In this document: positions 1 to 5,033 of the stretch, piece by piece
Position numbering within the stretch: position 1 is the first letter of the stretch
How the letters are laid out: each line of letters starts with the position of its first letter
Source: Paracoccaceae bacterium
GTDB taxonomy: Bacteria > Pseudomonadota > Alphaproteobacteria > Rhodobacterales > Rhodobacteraceae
DNA length: 5,296 bases
Assembly (NCBI GenBank): GCA_030626365.1
Contig: DAOUPC010000201.1
Location: forward strand, 1 to 5,296
Direction of reading: 5' to 3'
The notes under the pieces: model-generated
Databases searched by the model: none
Told to the model about the DNA's origin: nothing
Seen by the model: only the letters and a program-made list of their open reading frames with translations
Program-made: the position numbers and the translations under genes

Positions 1-455
1 ATCGGAATGGTCTGGCTGACAATCGCCCAGGGCATCACGCTCATGTCCATGACGCGGCTATGCACCACCCCCACGGCCAGCAAAATACCCAAACCCGTAC
101 CAATCGCGAACCCCAATAGTGTCGCGCTCAGCGTCACCCAGGCGTGATAGACCAGCGACCGCTTCGAGGTGACCTTCTTCATCACCGTCGTCTGCCACAG
201 CTCAATCGCCACCTGATGCGGCGCGGGCAACCTTGGGCGTGCCTGTGCCCATGTCGCCGCAATTGCAAAACGGTTATCCTTCACCAACCGGAACGTACTT
301 ATATCGCGCCGTTCCCTGGCCCCCTCAGGCATAACTACCGCCCCGGCCCTCTCGACCTCGGTCAGCACGCCCTTGATATTCATCGGAATACACGCGCCGT
401 ACCAGATCACCACGATCACCCCGACAACGCTAAGAACCGCCAAAACCGACTTCAT
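1..455 (-). CDS. ABC transporter permease, SsuC/TauC-like (N-terminal 151 residues, cut by window edge)
   Basis: This is the inner-membrane permease of an importer of the nitrate/sulfonate/taurine type. I translated the strand directly: an open frame starts MKSVLAVLSVVGVIVVIWYG and has no stop to the window edge. Residues 4-20 form a hydrophobic membrane segment. A soluble stretch of about 80 residues follows, with charged patches near 44-62. Residues 74-90 (RPRLPAPHQVAIELWQT) resemble the 'LPSPxxVxxxLW' entry to the binding-protein-dependent permease domain, and residues 105-131 form the next membrane segment. The domain continues past the edge. The ATG at 455 is preceded by GGGGA at 464-468 with an 8-nt spacer. 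The gene lies 57 bp after the ATPase gene on the same strand, so the two are probably cotranscribed. A role in pyrimidine or pathway-intermediate uptake is inferred from context only; the substrate cannot be read from the sequence. Confidence 0.85.
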   Translation of the reverse strand, partial: MKSVLAVLSVVGVIVVIWYGACIPMNIKGVLTEVERAGAVVMPEGARERRDISTFRLVKDNRFAIAATWAQARPRLPAPHQVAIELWQTTVMKKVTSKRSLVYHAWVTLSATLLGFAIGTGLGILLAVGVVHSRVMDMSVMPWAIVSQTIP

Positions 456-512
456 GACATATTTCCCCGTGGGCAGGGCAACAACCCACACCTCCTGGCC
501 CCGCACATCACC

Positions 513-1289
513 CTATTCATCATAGGCATGCCCCGCCCGCAGCCCTTCACGGACCCGGTGCGCAATCTCCAGAAACTCGGGCGTATCGCGAATATCCAGT
601 GGGCGATCTTTCGGCAGCGTGCTTTCGATCACATCGCTAATCCGCCCCGGTCGGGGGCTCATCACCACGATCTTGGTGCTTAAATACACCGCCTCGGGGA
701 TCGAATGGGTGACAAAGGCAATGGTCTTTTCGGTCCGCGCCCACAGCGCCAGCAACTGCTCGTTCAGATGGTCCCGCACGATTTCATCCAGCGCCCCGAA
801 CGGTTCGTCCATCAACAGGATATCCGCATCAAACGCCAGCGCGCGCGCAATGCTGGCACGCTGCTGCATCCCGCCCGACAACTGCCAGGGGTATTTCTTT
901 TCAAACCCTTCCAGATCAACCAGTTTCAGAACCTTACTGGCGCGATCTTCCTGATCTGATCGGGAATACCCCATGATCTCAAGCGGCAGCATGATGTTGC
1001 GCGCAATCGTGCGCCACGGATAAAGCCCCGCAGCCTGAAACACATACCCATAGGCGCGCTTTCGCCTCGCCTCGTCCGGGCTCATCCCGTTGACCGTGAC
1101 CGTGCCGCCCGTAGGGTGCTCCAACGCGGCCAGAACCCGCAGGAACGTGGTCTTGCCACAGCCCGACGGGCCAATAAAGCTGACAAAATCGCCCTTGTTG
1201 ATGGTCAGGTTCACATCCTGCAACGCCTGCACCGGGCCATCATTGGTCTGAAACGTCAGATCAAGGTTTTTTGCTTCAATAACAGTCAT
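513..1289 (-). CDS. ABC transporter ATP-binding protein, SsuB/TauB/NrtD-like (258 aa)
   Basis: This is the cytoplasmic ATPase that powers the adjacent permease. All nucleotide-binding motifs are present in order: Walker A GPSGCGKTT at residues 40-48, the Q-loop glutamine at 85 (VFQAAGLYPW), the signature LSGGMQQR at 137-144, Walker B ILLMDEP at 157-163, the D-loop GALD at 165-168 and the switch histidine at 195 (FVTHSI). The Q-loop and signature contexts and the 258-residue length fit the taurine/sulfonate/nitrate importer ATPases. Nothing in it looks degraded. The ATG at 1289 has a weak AAGG ribosome-binding site at 1297-1300. The gene begins 54 bp after the hydA stop on the same strand, with no clear hairpin in the gap, so read-through from the catabolic genes is likely. 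Assignment to this family is firm; a pyrimidine-related substrate is inferred from the neighbouring enzymes. Confidence 0.95.
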   Translation of the reverse strand: MTVIEAKNLDLTFQTNDGPVQALQDVNLTINKGDFVSFIGPSGCGKTTFLRVLAALEHPTGGTVTVNGMSPDEARRKRAYGYVFQAAGLYPWRTIARNIMLPLEIMGYSRSDQEDRASKVLKLVDLEGFEKKYPWQLSGGMQQRASIARALAFDADILLMDEPFGALDEIVRDHLNEQLLALWARTEKTIAFVTHSIPEAVYLSTKIVVMSPRPGRISDVIESTLPKDRPLDIRDTPEFLEIAHRVREGLRAGHAYDE

Positions 1290-1343
1290 TTGCTGACCTT
1301 ATTCTATTTCCCAAAGGCCAAAAATTCTGTTGCGCCATCTTGA

Positions 1344-2798
1344 TCAGACCCCACTTGCCGGAATACCGGTCCTTGTCACAGGCCGCGGTGCCGTCAGCTC
1401 TTTCCAGTTGCTCAGCGCCTTGTTGACTGCCGTATTCGGCCCCCGGCTGACAAACTCTCCGTGGCCTTCCTGGGTGCGGATTTCCCCGTCATAAACCGCC
1501 ACATGCCCGCGTGTCAGGGTGAACCTTGGCAGGCCTTTCACATGCTTGCCCTCGAACACGTTGTAATCAATCGCCGACTGCTGGCTGTCCGCAGTGATGG
1601 TCTTTTCCTTTTCCGGGTCCCACACCACAAGGTCGGCATCCGCCCCCACCAGAACCGCGCCCTTCCTGGGATAACAGTTCAGGATTTTCGCGATGTTGGT
1701 CGAGGTTACGGCAACAAATTCATTCATCGTCAACCGCCCCGTCGCCACGCCGTATGTCCACAGCATCGGCATCCGGTCCTCAAGCCCCCCGGTGCCGTTG
1801 GGAATCTTGGTGAAATCGCCCACCCCAGACCGCTTCTGCTCGGTGGTAAAGGCACAATGGTCCGTCGCCACAACCGACAGTGACCCGGCCTGCAACCCGT
1901 TCCACAGGCTGTCCTGATGCATCTTGTTGCGGAACGGCGGGCTCATCACCCGACGGGCCGCATGATCCCAGTCCTTGTTGAAATACTCGGACTCATCCAG
2001 CGTCAGATGCTGGATCAGCGGCTCGCCCCAAACGCGCTTGCCATTCATCCGCGCGCGCCGGATCGCCTCGTGGCTGTCCTCGCAGGAGGTATGCACCACA
2101 TAAAGCGGCACACCGGCCATATCGGCAATCATGATCGCCCGGTTGGTCGCTTCGCCCTCAACCTGGGGCGGACGGGAATAGGCGTGCGCCTCGGGGCCAT
2201 TATTGCCATCAGCCAACAGCTTAGCACTCAGTTCGGCCACCACATCGCCATTCTCGGCATGCACCATGGCGATCGCGCCAAGTTCCGCAAGCCGTTGAAA
2301 TGACGCGTACATCTCGTCATCATTAACCATCAATGCGCCTTTATAGGCCATGAAATGCTTGAACGTGTTGATGCCGCGTTCCTGCACCACCGTTTTCATG
2401 TCCTCGAACACCTTTTCGCCCCACCAGGTCACCGCCATGTGGAACGAATAGTCACAATTGGCACGGGTCGATTTGTTGTCCCAGCGCTTCAGCGCATCCA
2501 ACAGCCCCTCGCCCTGATTGGGCAGCGCGAAATCCACCACCATCGTGGTGCCCCCCGCCAGTCCGGCGCGGGTGCCGCTCTCAAAATCATCCGTCGAATA
2601 GGTGCCCATGAACGGCATCTCAAGATGCGTATGCGGGTCAATCCCGCCGGGCATCACATAACACCCGGTGGCATCCAGCGCCTCATCCCCCTTCAGGTCC
2701 GGACCAATCTCAACAATCACCCCGCCTTCAATCAGCACATCCGCCTTATAGGTCAGATCAGCGGTAACAATGGTGCCATTCTTGATGACTGTACTCAT
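1344..2798 (-). CDS. hydA: Dihydropyrimidinase (484 aa), second step of reductive pyrimidine degradation
   Basis: The enzyme hydrolyses 5,6-dihydrouracil or dihydrothymine to N-carbamoyl-beta-alanine or N-carbamoyl-beta-aminoisobutyrate. It is a cyclic amidohydrolase with two active-site metals. Counting from the chosen start, the metal ligands are visible: H56 and H58 (DPHTHLEMPF), the lysine normally carboxylated, K147 (TFKHFMAYKG), H180 (MVHAEN), H236 (VVHTSC) and D313 (VATDHCAF). Substrate-contact positions known in the family also appear: Y152, and N334 in IPNGTGGLEDR. Length is typical for the family. I chose the ATG at 2798 over the in-frame ATG at 2813 because GGGGAG lies 7 nt before it, whereas the outer ATG has no good ribosome-binding site and would add only MGRDI. 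The gene sits between the amidohydrolase that takes its product and the transporter genes. D-hydantoinase is the close alternative name, but the preA neighbour favours the pyrimidine role. Confidence 0.95.
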   Translation of the reverse strand: MSTVIKNGTIVTADLTYKADVLIEGGVIVEIGPDLKGDEALDATGCYVMPGGIDPHTHLEMPFMGTYSTDDFESGTRAGLAGGTTMVVDFALPNQGEGLLDALKRWDNKSTRANCDYSFHMAVTWWGEKVFEDMKTVVQERGINTFKHFMAYKGALMVNDDEMYASFQRLAELGAIAMVHAENGDVVAELSAKLLADGNNGPEAHAYSRPPQVEGEATNRAIMIADMAGVPLYVVHTSCEDSHEAIRRARMNGKRVWGEPLIQHLTLDESEYFNKDWDHAARRVMSPPFRNKMHQDSLWNGLQAGSLSVVATDHCAFTTEQKRSGVGDFTKIPNGTGGLEDRMPMLWTYGVATGRLTMNEFVAVTSTNIAKILNCYPRKGAVLVGADADLVVWDPEKEKTITADSQQSAIDYNVFEGKHVKGLPRFTLTRGHVAVYDGEIRTQEGHGEFVSRGPNTAVNKALSNWKELTAPRPVTRTGIPASGV

Positions 2799-2805
2799 GA
2801 TGTCT

Positions 2806-2811
2806 CTCCCC
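2806..2811 (-). promoter_or_regulatory. Ribosome-binding site that decides the hydA start
   Basis: On the minus strand GGGGAG is followed by a 7-nt spacer and then the ATG at 2798. It overlaps the upstream in-frame ATG (2811-2813), which argues that the upstream ATG is part of the ribosome-binding region and not the start. Confidence 0.7.
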
Positions 2812-2832
2812 ATCCGGCGCCGCGCGCCCTAA

Positions 2833-2855
2833 CTTCTTCTTGTTGCAAATACTCC
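2833..2855 (-). repeat. AGAAGAAG intergenic element, copy 1 (downstream of the amidohydrolase gene)
   Basis: In plus-strand reading this 23-nt segment is CTTCTTCT, then five bases, then CAAATA and CTCC. On the minus strand it reads GGAG-TATTTG-N5-AGAAGAAG. A second copy with the same core and one extra spacer base lies at 4997-5019. Both copies have the same orientation and both directly follow a GC-rich hairpin after the stop codon of a leftward gene. I recall similar segments as common between genes of Rhodobacteraceae, but I know no established function. It could be part of a transcript-end or RNA-processing signal. Confidence 0.6.
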
Positions 2856-2887
2856 GGGGGTTTGGGGGCTGGCCCCCAAGCGCCCCC
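2856..2887 (-). terminator. G/C-rich hairpin between the amidohydrolase gene and hydA
   Basis: TTGGGGG (2862-2868) pairs perfectly with CCCCCAA (2873-2879) around a 4-base loop. An outer GGGGG (2856-2860) can pair with CCCCC (2883-2887) to lengthen the stem, with a small internal bulge. The repeated GCCCCCAA at 2872-2879 and 2882-2889 allows alternative pairings. The hairpin begins 12 bases beyond the amidohydrolase stop on the minus strand. No T-run follows it, so it is not a classical intrinsic terminator. It may partly terminate transcription, or it may stabilise or process the upstream message, which would set different levels for the genes on either side. Confidence 0.5.
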
Positions 2888-2898
2888 AAATACCCGTA

Positions 2899-4149
2899 CT
2901 ATTCAACAATCTCCGCCGTCTCGACAACCGCGTGAAACAACACATCCGTCCCCGCCGTCGCCCATTCCGGGCTGATCTCTTCGGCCTCATTGTGCGATAA
3001 CCCGTCCACACAAGGACACATGATCATCGCCGTCGGGGCCACCTTGTTGACCCAGCACGCATCGTGCCCGGCCCCGGAAATCAGGTTCATGTGGCTATAG
3101 CCCAACCGCTCTGCCGCATTGCGCACTGCCGTCACACAGCCCTCATCAAAGGTCACCGGATCAAACCCGCCAACCTTCTCGAACTCGATCCCCAGCCCCA
3201 TGTCATCGGCAATCTGTCGCCCCTCGACACGCAGGCGCGCCTCCATGTCCTCGATCACCGCCAGGTCGGGCGAACGGAAATCAACCGTGAACACAACCTT
3301 GCCCGGTATCACATTGCGCGAATTGGGATAAACGTCGATATGCCCGGCAGCCCCCACCGCGTGGGGTGCGTGGGACCAGGCGATCTCATCCACCTTGTCC
3401 AGAACCCGCGCCATACCCAATCCTGCGTTCTTGCGCATCGGCATCGGGGTTGACCCGGTATGGCTGTCTTTTCCGGTGATCGTCACCTGCGTCCAGCTAA
3501 GCCCCTGACCGTGCGTGACAACGCCAATCTCCTTGCCCTCGATCTCCAGTATCGGCCCCTGTTCGATGTGCAACTCGAACATCGCGTGCATCTTTCGCGC
3601 GCCCACCTCTTCGTCACCGCGCCAACCGATCCGCTTTAACTCATCTCCGAATGTCTTGCCCTCGCCATCCTCGATGCCATAGGCCCAGTCTTGGGTATGC
3701 ACGCCCGAAAACACCCCCGACGACAACATCGCCGGGGCATAGCGCGTACCCTCTTCATTGGTCCAGTTAGTGACAACAATCGGGTGTTTGGTCCTGATCC
3801 CCAGATCATTCAGCGTGCGGATGACCTCCAAACCGCCAAGCACGCCCAACACGCCGTCATACTTGCCCCCCGTCGGCTGGGTATCCAGATGCGAGCCAAC
3901 ATAAACCGGCAATGCGTCCGGGTCCGTGCCCTCGCGCCGGGCAAACATGTTGCCCATCTGGTCCAGCCCCATGGAACAGCCCGCAGCCTCGCACCATGCC
4001 TGAAACAACGCGCGCCCCTCGCCGTCCTCATCCGTCAGCGTCTGGCGGTTATTACCACCCGCCACGCCGGGGCCGATCTTGGCCATCTCCATCAGACTGT
4101 CCCACAGCCGTTCGCCATTGATCTTCAGATTCTGTCCCGGAGTTGCCAT
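2899..4149 (-). CDS. Zn-dependent M20-type amidohydrolase, probable N-carbamoyl-beta-alanine amidohydrolase (beta-ureidopropionase), 416 aa
   Basis: The likely reaction is hydrolysis of N-carbamoyl-beta-alanine (or its methyl homologue) to the beta-amino acid, ammonia and CO2, the third pathway step. The protein belongs to the HyuC/AllC/AmaB hydantoinase-carbamoylase family within M20. Visible bimetal-site residues are H87 (GSHLDTQPTGG), D98 (KYDGVLGV), E132/E133 (NEEGTRYAPAM), H194 (ELHIEQGP) and H386 (GLSHNEAEE). The dimerisation-domain segment GKDSHTGSTPMPMR lies near 226-239 and an NSRNVIPG segment follows. The length fits the family. The ATG at 4149 has AAGGGA six bases upstream. It is the first gene of the leftward run, 41 bp from the palindromic operator, so it is the most direct candidate for control by the divergent regulator. 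Allantoate amidohydrolase and L-carbamoylase share these motifs; the hydA and preA neighbours decide the call. The enzyme is unrelated to the nitrilase-type beta-ureidopropionase. Confidence 0.85.
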   Translation of the reverse strand: MATPGQNLKINGERLWDSLMEMAKIGPGVAGGNNRQTLTDEDGEGRALFQAWCEAAGCSMGLDQMGNMFARREGTDPDALPVYVGSHLDTQPTGGKYDGVLGVLGGLEVIRTLNDLGIRTKHPIVVTNWTNEEGTRYAPAMLSSGVFSGVHTQDWAYGIEDGEGKTFGDELKRIGWRGDEEVGARKMHAMFELHIEQGPILEIEGKEIGVVTHGQGLSWTQVTITGKDSHTGSTPMPMRKNAGLGMARVLDKVDEIAWSHAPHAVGAAGHIDVYPNSRNVIPGKVVFTVDFRSPDLAVIEDMEARLRVEGRQIADDMGLGIEFEKVGGFDPVTFDEGCVTAVRNAAERLGYSHMNLISGAGHDACWVNKVAPTAMIMCPCVDGLSHNEAEEISPEWATAGTDVLFHAVVETAEIVE

Positions 4150-4190
4150 CTGTCATCCCTTCCCTAACGCCCTACTGCGTCATCTTTGAT

Positions 4191-4206
4191 TTGACCAACT
4201 GGTCAA
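4191..4206. promoter_or_regulatory. RutR-type operator, perfect 7-2-7 palindrome
   Basis: TTGACCA (4191-4197), AC, TGGTCAA (4200-4206) is a perfect inverted repeat, extendable by one T/A pair to 4190-4207. It matches the E. coli RutR consensus TTGACCANNTGGTCAA as I recall it, at every specified base. It lies between the divergent amidohydrolase and regulator genes, 41 bp before the former and 139 bp before the latter. The regulator beside it is RutR-like. Uracil or thymine is the known ligand that releases E. coli RutR from DNA; the same response is inferred here. Confidence 0.88.
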
Positions 4207-4220
4207 ACTCACGCTATCAC
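4191..4220 (+). promoter_or_regulatory. Candidate rutR promoter overlapping the operator
   Basis: TTGACC (4191-4196) can serve as a -35 box, followed by an 18-base spacer and TATCAC (4215-4220) as a -10 box with four of six consensus matches. The -35 lies inside the palindrome, so bound regulator would block it, giving autorepression. Because the palindrome is symmetric, TTGACC also occurs on the minus strand (4201-4206) facing the amidohydrolase gene, but I found only a poor -10 match there (GATGAC after 16 bases). The call is tentative. Confidence 0.35.
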
Positions 4221-4345
4221 GGGTGCGGCACCAGTCAAGATTTAGCGGCACGGCACCCGTACGAAACCACCCATTATCAGGCGAATACACAAACTTTCAG
4301 ACCCCCACCGACGCCCCGCCGACGCCTCAAGGATACCCGACAGAT

Positions 4346-4993
4346 ATGCCCAGCAAATCTCAGCCCGCTCAAACCTCAGCCCGCACCAAAAACCGCGCCC
4401 CGACCCGCATCCAGCAAAAGAACCGCGCCGCCATTCTGGGGGCCGCACTGGATGTGTTTTCCGCCCAGGGATTCCGTGGTGCGACAATCGATCAGATCGC
4501 GACCTCGGCCGGCCTGTCCAAACCCAACCTGCTTTATTACTTTCCCTCCAAAGAGGCCATCCACAACACCCTTCTGGCCGGGCTTCTCGACACCTGGCTG
4601 GACCCGCTTCGTGCGATGAACCCCGCAGGCGACCCCCTGCAGGAAATCCTTGCCTACGTGCATCGGAAACTCCAGATGAGCCGCGATTACCCGCGTGAAA
4701 GCCGCCTGTTCGCCAATGAAATCGTACAAGGCGCGCCGCGCATTCATGACGCCCTGTCCACCGACCTAAAAGAACTGGTCGACGAAAAGGCCGCCCTGAT
4801 CAGTTCCTGGATCGCCGACGGAAAACTGGCCCCCGTGCACCCCTATCATCTGATCTTCTCAATCTGGTCCCTGACCCAGCACTACGCCGATTTTGATGTG
4901 CAGATCCGTGCGGTAATGAACACCCAAGACCCGTTTGATGATGCGCCAGAATTCATCGACACGCTGTATCGCCGCCTTCTGTCGCCCCCCTGA
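4346..4993 (+). CDS. rutR: RutR-like TetR-family pyrimidine-responsive regulator (215 aa)
   Basis: This is a TetR-family transcription factor with a RutR (YcdC)-type C-terminal domain. From the chosen ATG the N-terminal tail (1-27) is rich in K, R, Q and P. The helix-turn-helix lies at about 47-66, ending in SKPNLLYYFPSKE, nearly identical to E. coli RutR as I remember it. Further shared blocks are SRDYPRESRLF (112-122), ELVDEKAALISSW (143-155), GKLAPVHPYHLIFSIW (159-174) and TQHYADF (177-183). W84 and W174 align with E. coli RutR W77 and W167, tryptophans associated with ligand response. The 215-residue length fits the roughly 212 of RutR. AAGGA at 4329-4333 lies 12 bases before the ATG, a rather long spacing. 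An in-frame GTG at 4223 would add 41 unrelated residues without a ribosome-binding site and was not used. The gene is divergent from the catabolic operon and convergent with preA, and probably represses these genes until pyrimidine is present. Confidence 0.93.
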   Translation: MPSKSQPAQTSARTKNRAPTRIQQKNRAAILGAALDVFSAQGFRGATIDQIATSAGLSKPNLLYYFPSKEAIHNTLLAGLLDTWLDPLRAMNPAGDPLQEILAYVHRKLQMSRDYPRESRLFANEIVQGAPRIHDALSTDLKELVDEKAALISSWIADGKLAPVHPYHLIFSIWSLTQHYADFDVQIRAVMNTQDPFDDAPEFIDTLYRRLLSPP

Positions 4994-4996
4994 TCC

Positions 4997-5019
4997 CTTC
5001 TTCTGTTTTACAAATATCC
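4997..5019 (-). repeat. AGAAGAAG intergenic element, copy 2 (downstream of preA)
   Basis: In plus-strand reading this is CTTCTTCT, then six bases, then CAAATA and TCC; on the minus strand it reads GGA-TATTTG-N6-AGAAGAAG. It matches the copy at 2833-2855. It fills most of the 40-bp gap between the convergent rutR and preA stop codons. On the minus strand it directly follows a small hairpin (5021-5031) after the preA stop. Confidence 0.6.
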
Positions 5020-5020
5020 C

Positions 5021-5031
5021 CGCCGGAGGCG
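5021..5031 (-). terminator. Short hairpin after the preA stop codon
   Basis: CGCC (5021-5024) pairs with GGCG (5028-5031) around a 3-base loop, two bases beyond the preA stop on the minus strand. Four base pairs is weak alone. It is listed because a hairpin stands in the same place before the other AGAAGAAG element. There is no T-run. Confidence 0.3.
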
Positions 5032-5033
5032 CC

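Noticed and set aside
487..496. AGGAGG on the minus strand (491-496) as the permease ribosome-binding site
   Set aside because: It is 35 bases before the ATG at 455, too far. The only in-frame alternative start, a GTG at 491, overlaps the motif itself. The GGGGA at 464-468 is better placed.
144..683. Long plus-strand open frame of 179 codons
   Set aside because: It lies opposite the permease and ATPase genes, which have clear family motifs on the other strand. Its His/Pro/Arg-rich product is typical of the antisense of a G+C-rich gene.
2796..2813. HydA start at the outer ATG (2813)
   Set aside because: It has no good ribosome-binding site, while GGGGAG sits 7 bases before the inner ATG, and dihydropyrimidinases normally begin a few residues before the IKNGTIV strand.
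2355..2975. Plus-strand open frame of 206 codons opposite hydA and the intergenic hairpin
   Set aside because: It overlaps the hydA coding strand and runs through the hairpin into the amidohydrolase end. The product has low-complexity His/Arg/Pro composition and no recognisable domain.
4223..4345. Extended rutR start at the in-frame GTG (4223), adding 41 residues
   Set aside because: The extra residues are unlike RutR N-termini, there is no ribosome-binding site, and the GTG lies next to the putative promoter.
4143..4619. Plus-strand open frame of 158 codons overlapping the operator and the start of rutR
   Set aside because: It is in a different frame from rutR across the conserved helix-turn-helix, and its product is low-complexity Pro/Arg-rich sequence.
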